Counted from the stretch's first letter, positions 28,796 through 37,906 are shown. The stretch: 64,000 bases of DNA from Nitrosospira multiformis (GCF_900103165.1 NZ_FNKY01000001.1:1798001-1862000); one strand, 5' to 3'. Made by a program: numbers and translations. Notes: a model not told the origin generated them from the letters alone.

Positions 28796-29515
28796 TTAAC
28801 GCTCGATAAAAGCTTTCCTGCGGCGAGCCATCGCACCCACCAGGCCTAAGCCGGCCAATAACATGGCGTAGGTCTCTGGTTCAGGTACCACGGAAACGCC
28901 CGACAGTCTGATACGGTAGTCCTCATTGAGAGTCACCACATCACCCGGAGCGACAGGCGCCCATCCTGTTAAAGGTGAAGCGCCACCAGGACCGGAAGCA
29001 CCGATAACTGATGTAAAGGGAGCGCTGGTATTAGGAGCGATATAATGGTCGGGAGTGGTGCCATTGCCACTGGTAGGGGTGGTGTCAAGACCAAATATCG
29101 CCAAATAGTACCAGCCTGGTGCCTGAGGGCCGAGGAGGCTGCCGGCGGGTAATCCCGCATTGGAATCACCGAGGCGTGCATCGTCATTTCCATATACTCC
29201 GAAACCGCCTTGATTAAAAAGTGCGAGAACCGAATCAAAGTTACCGGAGACAGAGGTTACGGACGCAGAGAAGATGGTGGGATCGGAAATGAAGATCTTG
29301 TACAGATCGACATCTGCATTGGTCGAAACAGCACCCCTGATATTTCTCAGGGGACCATTGCCGAGGGGCTCTTGTGCCGTGCCAAGCAATTGACCCGCAT
29401 CGCCTGCTTCCTGCCAGTTAACCGCATGTGCCGGGTTGACAAGCAGCGATAATGTTAACAGGGATGCTGTGACGCCCGCTTTCTTGAAGAAGTTGCCATT
29501 AAGTTTTGAGGCCAT
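28796..29515 (-). CDS. PEP-CTERM sorting domain-containing surface protein
   Basis: This 239-residue protein has a signal peptide (residues 1-31, ending NPAHA) and a beta-rich middle resembling DVUA0089/PPC-type domains (DADVDLYKIFISDP, GWYYLAIFGLD). It has the exosortase sorting tail VPEPETYAMLLAGLGLVGAM followed by ARRRK. Exosortase (XrtA/XrtB type) is expected to cleave near the PEP motif, releasing or anchoring the protein at the surface or in the exopolysaccharide matrix. It follows a second PEP-CTERM gene in the same direction and has its own terminator. Confidence 0.88.
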   Translation of the reverse strand: MASKLNGNFFKKAGVTASLLTLSLLVNPAHAVNWQEAGDAGQLLGTAQEPLGNGPLRNIRGAVSTNADVDLYKIFISDPTIFSASVTSVSGNFDSVLALFNQGGFGVYGNDDARLGDSNAGLPAGSLLGPQAPGWYYLAIFGLDTTPTSGNGTTPDHYIAPNTSAPFTSVIGASGPGGASPLTGWAPVAPGDVVTLNEDYRIRLSGVSVVPEPETYAMLLAGLGLVGAMARRRKAFIER

Positions 29516-29572
29516 TATTACCCTCCATAGGTATCGAAATTTACTTGAACAGTTTTAAAAAGAAGAATTGAA

Positions 29573-30214
29573 TTACCCTTTGTTCGTGCGGCGACGCACG
29601 ATACACCCCATCAAACCCAGGCCCGCCAACAGCATGGCCCATTCGCCAGGTTCTGGCACCGCACTGACCGCAAAGTCCATTTTGTATCCCACGACAGCGT
29701 GCGTTTCCGATAGGAACATCGTGTAGTCGCCGGCACCTAGCGGGGCAGTCAGGCCAGTACCATCAAACTCAGGGCCGGCAGCGAAGCTGGCCAGGAGGTT
29801 GCCGCTATCCATGATCAGCGCATTACTGAGATTGGAGCCGACCGTGGCAAATCCGGTACCAATATCCAGACCACCCTGAATCCCGAAATAGGAGCCGCCC
29901 CCAGAATCTCCGCTGATAGTGGTATACGTCAAATTAATCGCCGTAAGCTGATGGCCAGTGGGAATCCTAAAGCTGAACACGTCCGTGTCTCTGACAGGCG
30001 CAGTTGAGTTTCCAAAAGTGCCATTGATGGTATTGATGGTGTCCGACATTAATCCCGCGAATGTGCCCGGACTGATGCCGGCCGATGCCAGGTTGGCATT
30101 CGCGAAATCACCCCTTTCTGCTTCGTCGTAGATTGTGGTGGCAGCTCCCGCCATTGCTGGCAGCAACAAAGCCAATCCACAGACGGCATGAACGACAAGC
30201 CGATTGCTGTGCAT
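29573..30214 (-). CDS. PEP-CTERM sorting domain-containing surface protein
   Basis: The product from ATG 30214 is 213 residues. This start is chosen because AGGAG lies 7 bases upstream and it opens a clean signal peptide (MHSNRLVVHAVCGLALLLPA, cleaved after AGA). The mature part is Gly/Thr-rich with SGDSGGGSYFGIQGGLD. The tail VPEPGEWAMLLAGLGLMGCI plus VRRRT is the PEP-CTERM sorting signal. Together with the next gene it may form a surface-protein pair. Its ligand or role is unknown. Confidence 0.87.
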   Translation of the reverse strand: MHSNRLVVHAVCGLALLLPAMAGAATTIYDEAERGDFANANLASAGISPGTFAGLMSDTINTINGTFGNSTAPVRDTDVFSFRIPTGHQLTAINLTYTTISGDSGGGSYFGIQGGLDIGTGFATVGSNLSNALIMDSGNLLASFAAGPEFDGTGLTAPLGAGDYTMFLSETHAVVGYKMDFAVSAVPEPGEWAMLLAGLGLMGCIVRRRTNKG

Positions 30215-30321
30215 TGTTTCTCCTGTATTGATTAAAGGACCCTGCCACGCAGCCACCATAAGACACGGCGATTGGCGGCTATGTGGCGACTGTTATTTCC
30301 ACAACTACTTCCATAACTATT

Positions 30322-30404
30322 TCCAGCTATTCCATTTGCGGATAGCTGGTAATGATGCGGGTGCTACTTCAGGAGGCTGGCTTACCCAGAACGGGCTAGC
30401 TGGC
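30322..30404. repeat. 83-bp hairpin repeat, copy 1
   Basis: Copy 1 of a 99-bp-period tandem pair. It starts TCCAGCTATTCCATTTGCGG and ends GGGCTAGCTGGC. The first 29 bases fold into a hairpin, CCAGCTATTCC pairing with GGATAGCTGG. It lies 108 bp upstream of the PEP-CTERM start, on the promoter side of that minus-strand gene. Confidence 0.7.
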
Positions 30405-30420
30405 AGAAGAATTACCTACT

Positions 30421-30503
30421 TCCAGCTATTCCATTTGTGAATAGCTGGTAATGATGCAAGTGCTACTTTTAGGCGGCTGGCTCGCCCGGACGGGCTAGCT
30501 GGC
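30421..30503. repeat. 83-bp hairpin repeat, copy 2
   Basis: Copy 2 of the same unit, about 85-90% alike by eye, with compensating changes near the loop (TTTGTGA against TTTGCGG) that keep the stem CCAGCTATTC/GAATAGCTGG intact. This suggests the structure matters, either as RNA or as a protein-binding site. Confidence 0.7.
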
Positions 30504-30835
30504 GGGGGATGCCCTGCATGGCGACGAGTACATGGGATTGCCTGATCAGATTTGGATGATTGCCGACGCATCTAACAGGATAAATCACAAAGTCCTCGAC
30601 CCTAATGTATGACGAATTGGAATAGGTGATATAACAATAATAAATATGGGAAGGCGACAGATACCCCATATTTATTGGCAAAGAGGCCAATACTATTATC
30701 CACAAACTCAATTCAGTAATTGGCGTCCAATTAAATTTGCAAGCTGTTGAGTTTATTACCCTGTTCAAGCGAAGGCCTTAAAGACAATCATAAGCGTGTT
30801 TTAACGATTGTAATCGGGAGGAAGGACTTTAATTA

Positions 30836-32334
30836 GTCGTCCCTGAAAAACCCCTTTTTTAACCAACAGCCATCATTAATTGATGGCTGTTTGCAGTTTG
30901 ATTCTGTCGGGGGGTTGCAAGCATTCCAGGATTTGGGCGCACAAAAGCGCCAGCCGGCGCAGGATCTTGCGCAGGTTGTGACCCGCACCGCACAACAGGG
31001 CATTCATGGCGTCACCCTGGGTTCCCTTGAGGAAGTTCCTGCCCAAACGCCCATCCGCTTTCATGTGTCCAATCACCGGCTCCACGGCATTGCGACGCTT
31101 GAGCTTCTTCCTGATGGCTACGCTAACCCCGCGCTTGGCGCCAGCAATCCATACCTTGAGTCTATCCAGGGGGATGCCGTGACCCCGATAGCCCCGATCC
31201 ACGTACGCTTCCTTGAGTGCTATACCGGTAAGTCGTTGTGTCTGCGCCAACGATGCCTCGAGCGTGTGTCCGTCATAAGGATTATCGGGTAGTGCTTGCA
31301 TGCCGATAACAAAACTCTCCCTGCTGGTACTCACCACACCCACCTTGACGCCGAATTCATAAGGCCTGTGCGCCTTGCCTTTGGCGATGCATTCGACTTC
31401 CGGCGCATGCACGCTGTACACCTTGCCTTTGTCGTGACGTTGCTGGGTATGAATGCGCCGGGCAATCTCCAGCCGCCGCGTGAGCCTGGAATGTTCCTGT
31501 TCCCCTGGTATTGGCCCAGCCGCCACTTTGCGTTCGATGTCACGCATCACTCTACCCAGGTAGGTCTTGAGCCGCTTCTGCTCGCGCCGGGCACGTTGCA
31601 TTTGCCGGGCATGGGCATAGCGTCCATGCTTGGCCAAGGCAACTCTCGATAACCGTTCATAGCTTTGACGAAGCCCAATGCCCATGCCTTGGGCCATCCT
31701 CACCAGTGAACGCCGGGCTTGGTGGTAGAGCCTGGCATCGGTCGGAAAGGCAATGGCTTTGTCTTGTACGGTGGTGTCCACATTCACCACCGAAAGCGAG
31801 GTGCGCAATACGGCCCGGGTAGCAAGTCCAGTCCGTACCGTCAGGCCCAGCATGAATTCGCAGCCATCCTCACCGATCCGATGCCGGAACCGGGTCGTCT
31901 GGCTCGGATCTATGGGCAGTTCATGCCGGAAGTATTCTTCACCACAGAAGTGCTGCCAGTAGGGATTCTCTACCCAGCGTGCCACCACCGTCTCATCCGA
32001 TTCGTTAAAGGCGTGCTTCAGATAGTGCAGCCCAACCATGAGCCGGATCGGGATGCCAGGGCGGCCCGCCTCTGCGTAGAGTCTGCCAAAGCGCTCTTCT
32101 ACCGCATTCCAGTCAATCTTGCCCACCAGCCGGTACAGAACATGACGTTGATCCAGTAGCTGCTCCAGGCGCAGGCGGAACAGGTCATCACAGGTGCTTG
32201 ACTCTTGCTTTTTCGGCTTCATGAATTCACCAGAAATCAGGGGGAAATAACCCCAATTCTGGCAAATTCTTCATCCGTTGTATACTCCTGGATCCCAATA
32301 TCGGCGCGGGTTAAATGGGTATTTCAGGGGCGAC
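30836..32334 (-). mobile_element. Complete IS5-like insertion sequence
   Basis: A 1.5-kb element with 18-bp imperfect terminal inverted repeats: GTCGTCCCTGAAAAACCC at 30836-30853 and, inverted, GGGTATTTCAGGGGCGAC at 32317-32334. It encodes one intact transposase. A truncated second copy of the same element lies at 35010-35504. The outer flanks (TAATTA to the left of this copy and to the right of the truncated copy) match each other, so the two may have bounded one mobile unit. Confidence 0.8.
30876..32222 (-). CDS. IS5-family transposase
   Basis: This 448-residue protein has the N-terminal DUF772-type domain (LDQRHVLYRLVGKIDWNAVE, GRPGIPIRLMVGLHYLKH) and a DDE core with VNVDTTVQDKAI (first Asp), AYVDRGYRGHG (second Asp) and RRNAVEPVIGHMKADGRLGRN (Glu). 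It appears intact, so the element may be active. The exact IS name cannot be given without a database. It is the main open frame between the two terminal repeats. Confidence 0.9.
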   Translation of the reverse strand: MKPKKQESSTCDDLFRLRLEQLLDQRHVLYRLVGKIDWNAVEERFGRLYAEAGRPGIPIRLMVGLHYLKHAFNESDETVVARWVENPYWQHFCGEEYFRHELPIDPSQTTRFRHRIGEDGCEFMLGLTVRTGLATRAVLRTSLSVVNVDTTVQDKAIAFPTDARLYHQARRSLVRMAQGMGIGLRQSYERLSRVALAKHGRYAHARQMQRARREQKRLKTYLGRVMRDIERKVAAGPIPGEQEHSRLTRRLEIARRIHTQQRHDKGKVYSVHAPEVECIAKGKAHRPYEFGVKVGVVSTSRESFVIGMQALPDNPYDGHTLEASLAQTQRLTGIALKEAYVDRGYRGHGIPLDRLKVWIAGAKRGVSVAIRKKLKRRNAVEPVIGHMKADGRLGRNFLKGTQGDAMNALLCGAGHNLRKILRRLALLCAQILECLQPPDRIKLQTAIN

Positions 32335-32566
32335 GATTTAGGTTCAATCAAGCAGCGGTCTTCGTGGCGCGCGTAGCATCGCCGCACCCGGCCGTGGGTT
32401 AATTCTCGCTGCCAGGTGCTAGGAAATAGGAAAAAAGATCGTAGCCGATACTGACGACTTCGCGGAAATCGCCATTAAGACGTAGGGCGCAAAAGCGGGC
32501 GTTTACGCTGCATGTCATTTCGCTGTACGTCATTTCGCTATACGTCCCAAAGAAGCGGGGCCGTTT
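32335..32566. other. Short spacer between IS element and HAF-repeat gene
   Basis: No gene is supported. The last ~60 bp contain short CATTTCGCTATACGTC direct repeats (near 32515-32547), and no clear terminator hairpin is visible. Confidence 0.4.
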
Positions 32567-33718
32567 TCAGGACAGGGCGCTCTGGTTATTGCCCGGCAGC
32601 TTCTTCCCCCGCGCCATGAAACTGACCAGACCCAACCCGGCCAGCATCAGGGCGTATGAGGCGGGTTCGGGAACGGACAATGCAATTACCTGCCCCTGAT
32701 TATTGATCCCCAAAGCATCGTAGACCCTATCTGGGAGATCCGCAAACGAAGTCAGATAGGTCATCCCCATGCCATCGGGACCGGTTATGAAGGCGTGCCG
32801 GGCGCCTCCGGTTGCATCGGACCATCCCACCACCTGTCCGGAATCGTTGATGCCAGAAGCGTAGCTGTAAGATCCGCCCAGGGTGCCAAGATCGGTCATC
32901 CCCATGCCGCCGGGACCGGTTATGAAGGCGTGCGTCTCGCCTCCGGTTGTAGCGGAGTATCCCGCCACCTGTCCGGAATCGTTGATGCCGGAAGCGACGC
33001 TGAAATTACCACCCAGGGTGCCAAGATCGGTCATCCCCATGCCGTCGGGACCGGTTATGAAGGCGTGACCCTCGCCTCCGGTTGTATAGGACCATCCCAC
33101 CACCTGTCCGGAATCGTTGATGCCGGAAGCGGAGCTGGAAGACCCGCCCAGGGTGCCAAGATCGGTCATCCCCATGCCGCCGGGACCGATTATGAAGGCG
33201 TGGTAGCCGAAATCTCCGGTTGTACGGTACCATCCCACCACCTGTCCGGAATCGTTGATGCCGGTGGCGGAGCTGGAAGACCCGCCCAGGGTGCCAAGAT
33301 CGGTCATCCCCATGCCGCCGGGACCGGTTATGAAGGCGTGCCTCTCGCCTCTGGTTGTAGCGGACTCTCCCACCACCTGTCCAGAATCGTTGATGCCGTA
33401 AGCTGCGCTGAAAGACCCGCCCAGCGTGCCAAGATCGGTCATCCCCATGCCGTCGGGACCGGTTATGAAGGCGTGCCTCTCGCCTCTGGTTGTAGCGGAC
33501 TCTCCCACCACCTGTCCAGAATCGTTGATGCCGTAACCGTTGCTGAAAAATCCGCCCAGCGTGCCAAGATCGGTCACCTTGCCGTCAGGATTCACGATGA
33601 CTGGAACTTCACGAAAAGCTTGAGCGAAGGCCGGAGACGCAAAGCCAACGCTAATGCCAAGGGCTGGCGCAAGGATCAGGATTAAACCGCGGGTTCCAAA
33701 GGGGCGGATCGTTTTCAT
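32567..33718 (-). CDS. HAF-repeat PEP-CTERM surface protein
   Basis: This 383-residue protein has a signal peptide (residues 1-33, ending AFAQA) and six to seven tandem HAF repeats of 45 residues (GMGMTDLGTLGG then GINDSGQVVGES then GERHAFITGPD). It ends with the PEP-CTERM tail VPEPASYALMLAGLGLVSFM plus ARGKK. HAF repeats are predicted to form extracellular beta-propeller-like folds. The near-identical repeats suggest recent expansion or concerted evolution. It is enclosed between IS elements, so it may have been carried in. An exosortase encoded elsewhere is expected to process it. Confidence 0.9.
   Translation of the reverse strand: MKTIRPFGTRGLILILAPALGISVGFASPAFAQAFREVPVIVNPDGKVTDLGTLGGFFSNGYGINDSGQVVGESATTRGERHAFITGPDGMGMTDLGTLGGSFSAAYGINDSGQVVGESATTRGERHAFITGPGGMGMTDLGTLGGSSSSATGINDSGQVVGWYRTTGDFGYHAFIIGPGGMGMTDLGTLGGSSSSASGINDSGQVVGWSYTTGGEGHAFITGPDGMGMTDLGTLGGNFSVASGINDSGQVAGYSATTGGETHAFITGPGGMGMTDLGTLGGSYSYASGINDSGQVVGWSDATGGARHAFITGPDGMGMTYLTSFADLPDRVYDALGINNQGQVIALSVPEPASYALMLAGLGLVSFMARGKKLPGNNQSALS
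32759..33585. repeat. Six 135-bp coding tandem repeats
   Basis: Units beginning GGTCATCCCCATGCC recur near 32759, 32896, 33031, 33166, 33304 and 33439. The period is 135 bp except one 138-bp unit, which adds a codon. They code for HAF repeats. The identity is high enough for unequal recombination. This is not a CRISPR array: there are no variable spacers. Confidence 0.85.
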
Positions 33719-33858
33719 GGAAGGGCGCTCCGGTAAGAGATTGAGGGTCGTCTGGTCACTCTATACTTCGGTCACGATATAAAGTAAATAGTACTTTTGA
33801 TTTTTTGCTTTGGTAGATACTCTGTTCGCTATCAACACTATTTTCTGATTTTTTTGCA

Positions 33859-34877
33859 TCATGCGGGAAGCGCATAGAATCTTGAATTATCGAACGGCTG
33901 GTTATGGGTGAGCATGCCATGAATCGCATGCAGCAATTTACGCATGACAGCGCATACCCCCTGCAGCGGGGTTTTGCCGTGGGCGACAGATGCTCGAAGA
34001 AGCCCTTCACATGCGGGTCATGCGCTTTGGCGCTCAAGGCCGGCAGATACAGGGCCTGACGGATATAGCGGTTGCCGGCCTTGGAGATGCGGGCACGCTT
34101 GTCCACGCTGGTGCCCGATTTGAAGTGGCGCGGGTCCAGCCCGGCGGCCTTGACCCATTGCTGGTGAGTCAGGCTGGGCGGCAACAGCATCAACTCACCC
34201 AGAAGCGCGATGGCGCTGGTCTCGCCGATGCCCTTGACCGTGAGCAGCAAGGCGAACGGGCGCGCCAGCGCAGGATACGCCTGGATGAGCGTTTTGGCTT
34301 CCGCGGCGAGATGATCAATGCGCTTTTCCAGTTGCGCAATCGACAGCTTCAAGTCGCGCAGGACCGCTTTCGGCGTTTGCGGGCTGAAGGTAAGCGCATG
34401 CTGCTGATTCTTGGCCGCCGCCTTATTGCGTGTGAGCGTGTTGATACGGCGGGCGAGTGCGCGCAACATCGGGGCTTCGGTGGCGGGACGCGTCCAGGAT
34501 TGATAGGGCATGCGCTCGGCGTATTGTGCCAGTGTGTCGGCATCCACCGTGTCGGTCTTGCTGTTCTTCAGCAGTACCTTGGCGAAGTTATGCGCGGCCT
34601 TGGGATTGAGCACCATCAGCCGCACCCCGGCATCCGCCAGTGCCAGCGCCAAATCGAGGTGATACACCCCGGTGGCTTCCACACACACGCTCACGCCGGG
34701 GAATTTGGACAGCCGCTTGAGCAGGCGCAGCCGCTCCGACGGTGTGTTGGCAAACTTCTGGCCTTTCATGGAGACGGCATTTTTGCGAATCACCAGCATC
34801 AGCTCCGTGGCACCGGCATCAATGCCGGCAAAGGCCAGCGTGGCGCTCTTGGCGGGTACAAGCATTTTAGTTGTCAT
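33859..34877 (-). pseudogene. IS110-family transposase, frameshifted
   Basis: The N-terminal part is an intact IS110 DEDD domain (FAGIDAGATELMLVI, SVCVEATGVYHLDLALALAD, KNSKTDTVDADTLAQYAE). The transposase-20 domain follows (LLTVKGIGETSAIALLGEL, AGLDPRHFKSGTS, ARISKAGNRYIRQALY). After GFFEHLS the family C-terminus continues only in another frame (VCAVMRKLLHAIHGML to FYALPA, stop at 33859), so one base was lost near 33984-33987. The uncorrected frame runs to 33756 with a nonsense tail. ATG 34877 has AGGA upstream. IS110 elements use a structured guide (bridge/seek) RNA encoded beside the gene. Confidence 0.82.
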
Positions 34878-35009
34878 GATGAATCCTGGAATGAGGTTGA
34901 GATACAATGATCACTGGTTCCCTGACCCTGCATAAGCGCCTACCTTCCTTGCGAATACAGGCTCGAAGCCTGGGATACTCCGCGGTATTGGCGAATAGGG
35001 CGGGGAGCT

Positions 35010-35504
35010 GCCCAGCATGAATTCGCAGCCATCCTCACCGATCCGATGCCGGAACCGGGTCATCTGGCTCGGATCTATGGGCAGTTCATGCCGGAAGTAT
35101 TCTTCACCACAGAAGTGCTGCCAGTAGGGATTCTCTACCCAGCGTGCCACCACCGTCTCATCCGATTCGTTAAAGGCGTGCTTCAGATAGTGCAGCCCAA
35201 CCATGAGCCGGATCGGGATGCCAGGGCGGCCCGCCTCTGCGTAGAGTCTGCCAAAGCGCTCTTCTACCGCATTCCAGTCAATCTTGCCCGCCAGCCGGTA
35301 CAGAACATGACGTTGATCCAGTAGCTGCTCCAGGCGCAGGCGGAACAGGTCATCACAGGTGCTTGACTCTTGCTTTTTCGGCTTCATGAATTCACCAGAA
35401 ATCAGGGGGAAATAACCCCAATTCTGGCAAATTCTTCATCCGTTGTATACTCCTGGATCCCAATATCGGCGCGGGTTAAATGGGTATTTCAGGGGCGACT
35501 AATT
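35010..35504 (-). mobile_element. Truncated second copy of the IS5-like element
   Basis: From GCCCAGCATGAATTCGCAGC to the right terminal repeat (ending 35504) this is almost identical to 31848-32334 of the complete element. It keeps the first ~125 transposase codons (start at 35387) and the promoter end but lacks the DDE core and the left repeat. An open frame continues 32 codons into unrelated DNA to 34911. It cannot transpose alone. The few differences (for example Ala for Val in RLAGKIDW) indicate a recent duplication. Confidence 0.85.
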
Positions 35505-35514
35505 ACGGTTCAGG

Positions 35515-35787
35515 CGTCCCAAGCGTAACAACTTGGCGCGACTACGCCAGCCAGAGCATCCTGTAACCGCGATGAATCAGATCTGGAGCATGGATTTTGT
35601 GGCGAATGCGCTGTTCGATGGCGGGCGCCTGGCTGCATTAACCGTGTGGACAACTATATGCTCGCGAGTTTTGCTATAGAGGCGGGTCAGAGCCTGAAAG
35701 GAGACGATGTCGAATACGCTCAACCGCATTGCAATCCAGCGGGGCTTACCCGCCATCATCAAGGTGGAAAATGACAGTGAATTCAGC
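35515..35787 (+). pseudogene. IS3-family transposase (OrfB) relic
   Basis: Translation of the plus strand gives RPKRNNLARLRQPEHP, then NQIWSMDFVANALFDGGRL and AALTV, the start of an IS3 integrase core. It meets an in-frame stop, then GQSLKGDDV and LNRIAIQRGLPAIIKVENDS in other frames. Several frameshifts make it dead. Both ends are missing; the truncated IS5-like copy abuts the left side, which suggests insertion into this older element. Confidence 0.7.
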
Positions 35788-35903
35788 CCGAAATTTCCAT
35801 TTTAAACCGGTGCTGATTCTGGGGTCACAACCTCCAAACAGGCCTCTGATTTTTTCAGACTTGTCTCTGGATGGCTCAAATGGTCAAACAGATGGTGAAA
35901 GGG

Positions 35904-36275
35904 CTATGCGATTTTGCATGGAATAACAGCATCTTCGTCGTAGGAATAGACCGCGCATAATCGATGATATCCGTCCGCAACGATCGTTTTTCCGTTGACT
36001 GAGTCTCTTATCAGAAGGAGGGGCGATAACTGTTCTCCCAATTTTATTTTCTGTTGATCCTGTTCAACATGGGCGTTGCTTACCCCGAGCAATGATAAAT
36101 TGGACGCCCTGAAAATATCTTTTGCCTTGAACTTCAATATCGGCGCGCGCTTCAATTTATCCGCATGAGTGGTGGCCGTCAGTTCATCGTAGAACAGGGA
36201 CAGGTACGATAGCGCTGCTTGATAGTCGTGCGCTTCCGGTTCGCTCAACCACTTGATTTCGACCTTCTTCGACAT
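35904..36275 (-). CDS. ParB/Srx-like fold small protein
   Basis: This 123-residue protein has a C-terminal ParB/sulfiredoxin-like core (LSPLLLIRDSVNGKTIVADG followed by YHRLCAVYSYDEDAVIPCKI), in which GYHR corresponds to the GxxR/H phosphate-binding motif. The N-terminal half (SEPEAHDYQAALSYLSLFYD) is helical and unplaced. The function is unknown; similar solitary proteins occur in accessory regions, sometimes as part of toxin or nucleotide-processing pairs. No partner is adjacent. ATG 36275 follows AAAGGTGAG. Confidence 0.65.
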   Translation of the reverse strand: MSKKVEIKWLSEPEAHDYQAALSYLSLFYDELTATTHADKLKRAPILKFKAKDIFRASNLSLLGVSNAHVEQDQQKIKLGEQLSPLLLIRDSVNGKTIVADGYHRLCAVYSYDEDAVIPCKIA

Positions 36276-36551
36276 TTTAGCTCACCTTTGCATTTATTGA
36301 ATCGAAAGCCATCAGCATCCTTAATATGCTAACGTCATTCTAGTTGCTACTCTATATCGGTGGATATTAATATAGAAACGTGATTGCCAACTAACCTCAA
36401 TATTTCATAAATTGACGCACGTCGTCGCTGGTGTTTTGCGTATGGAAATTTTCTTCAGTCGGCCGGATGAATAGCTATGTCATCTTTCACAAAATCTTCC
36501 TATAAACAGAATCCTAGGTAATCATCAAGCGAATTTATGAAACATTCCGGA

Positions 36552-37340
36552 CTAAAAAGCGGTTTTTATCAGGCCACCTTCGGCACGGATAGATGAACCA
36601 TTGATTATCGAGGCGCGCGCGCTGACAACAAAAGTTACCACATCCGCAATTTCAGAAGGATCGATAAGACGTGCGATCAAAGAGCTCGGGCGATTGTTTG
36701 ACATAAATTTTTTCTCTGCTGCTTCCAGGGAAATATCCGGATATATATCACTAATGAATTTTTTCACTCCCTCTGTGCGAGTGGGACCCGGCAGAACCGA
36801 ATTAACAGTCACTCTGGTACCTTTGGTCAGTTCCGCAAGTGAACGGGAAATACCAAGCTGCATCGTTTTTGTTGCGCTGTAATGCGTCATTTCGGGAGCA
36901 GGATTCATACCCGATTCGCTTGAGATAAATACTATTCTTCCATAGTTTTTGCTCAACATATGCTTAAGGTAATGGCGAGCCAGACGCACACTGCTCATGA
37001 TATTGACCTCGAATACCTTCTGCCAGTCCTCATCGGTTTCGTTGAAGAAATCTATCGCTTCATAAATACCCAGGTTATTGATGAGAATATCCACATGCGG
37101 AATTGCGCTGATGGTTTGTTCACAACCGACCGCTGTTCCGTTATCGGCAATCAATGGGATCAACTTTGCGCCCGGATGCCTGTTCAGGATATTTGAAATT
37201 GCTTCGTCAACGCTGCGTCGGCTCCTGCCGTTGACAATAACTTCCGCGCCTTCAACAGCCAGCGATCGCGCAATTTCCAGCCCAATACCTCCCGATGAAG
37301 CGGTAACCAAGGCTGATTTATTCCTTAATTCGAGATCCAT
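36552..37340 (-). CDS. SDR-family oxidoreductase
   Basis: This 262-residue Rossmann enzyme has the cofactor motif [25 protein letters not shown] (NNAG-equivalent), a catalytic Ser in VFISSESG, and YSATK with the catalytic Tyr and Lys. NGSS near the C-terminus is normal for classical short-chain dehydrogenases. The N-R-S segment after the second strand (VNGRSRRS) suggests NADP preference. The substrate is unknown. It is monocistronic. Confidence 0.88.
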   Translation of the reverse strand: MDLELRNKSALVTASSGGIGLEIARSLAVEGAEVIVNGRSRRSVDEAISNILNRHPGAKLIPLIADNGTAVGCEQTISAIPHVDILINNLGIYEAIDFFNETDEDWQKVFEVNIMSSVRLARHYLKHMLSKNYGRIVFISSESGMNPAPEMTHYSATKTMQLGISRSLAELTKGTRVTVNSVLPGPTRTEGVKKFISDIYPDISLEAAEKKFMSNNRPSSLIARLIDPSEIADVVTFVVSARASIINGSSIRAEGGLIKTAF

Positions 37341-37468
37341 TGACTTACCTTTCCGTGATCACTACCAATAGGGATCTCTCAGTACGTGTCACAGGTTAGT
37401 CGTCAGCGCAGCGAATGGCTGATTGGTTGGCACCTTGCTGGGCGGTGAAGTTTGAAGAGTCTGCCATA

Positions 37469-37906
37469 TTATTCCGCCACGCTGACACCCGAGCCACCCA
37501 TTTCTTTCGGGACGTCCTTCATCTTCGGTAATCCGTCCTTGATGCGCAGCACTGTCTCCTGATAGTGCACGTGAACACCGGCGTGATAGGGGAAATCCGG
37601 AATAACTGCCGCATATACATCCGTGAGTCCCAAGCCTGGATGCTCGGTGAAGATGTGACCGCCGCACGTTTTGCACCATTTACGATAACTGTGCGGCGTT
37701 TTGTTGTAAGTGCCAATGTTTTCTGCTCCCAGCGTGATCTGCACCACTTCGGGTTTCCACAAAGTGAAGGCGTTAACAGGCCCTGCCGACCAGTGTCGGC
37801 ACGACTCGCAATGGCAATAACCCATTCCATCCGGCTCACCGCTGACCGTGAACTGAACCGCACCACAAAAACAGCTGCCTTTGTAAGCCTTTCTGTCGCT
37901 CGTCAT
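37469..37906 (-). CDS. GFA-family zinc-binding protein (CENP-V/GFA domain)
   Basis: This 145-residue protein has the Gfa-type cysteine pattern: GSCFCGAVQF, then GYCHCESCRHW, then WCKTCGGHIF, which bind two zinc ions. Family members were first linked to glutathione-dependent formaldehyde activation, but many have no proven activity, so the function is uncertain. It stands alone between the SDR and MarC genes, reading in the same direction. Confidence 0.87.
   Translation of the reverse strand: MTSDRKAYKGSCFCGAVQFTVSGEPDGMGYCHCESCRHWSAGPVNAFTLWKPEVVQITLGAENIGTYNKTPHSYRKWCKTCGGHIFTEHPGLGLTDVYAAVIPDFPYHAGVHVHYQETVLRIKDGLPKMKDVPKEMGGSGVSVAE

Larger units (their letters stand above)
30260..30835. 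other. Intergenic region between PEP-CTERM gene and IS element
   Basis: No coding sequence is supported here. The region has a tandem pair of 83-bp repeats (30322-30503), each with a strong hairpin, then an AT-rich stretch up to the left end of the IS5-like element at 30836. Confidence 0.5.

Noticed and set aside
32759-33585. CRISPR-like regular repeats
   Set aside because: The repeats are contiguous and coding, without unique spacers, and no cas gene is present.
32795-33685. 296-residue plus-strand repeat open frame
   Set aside because: Antisense to the HAF-repeat gene; its repetitive look comes from the HAF tandem repeats.
33990-34910. 306-residue plus-strand open frame
   Set aside because: Antisense of the IS110 transposase, with Gly/Arg/His-rich shadow composition.
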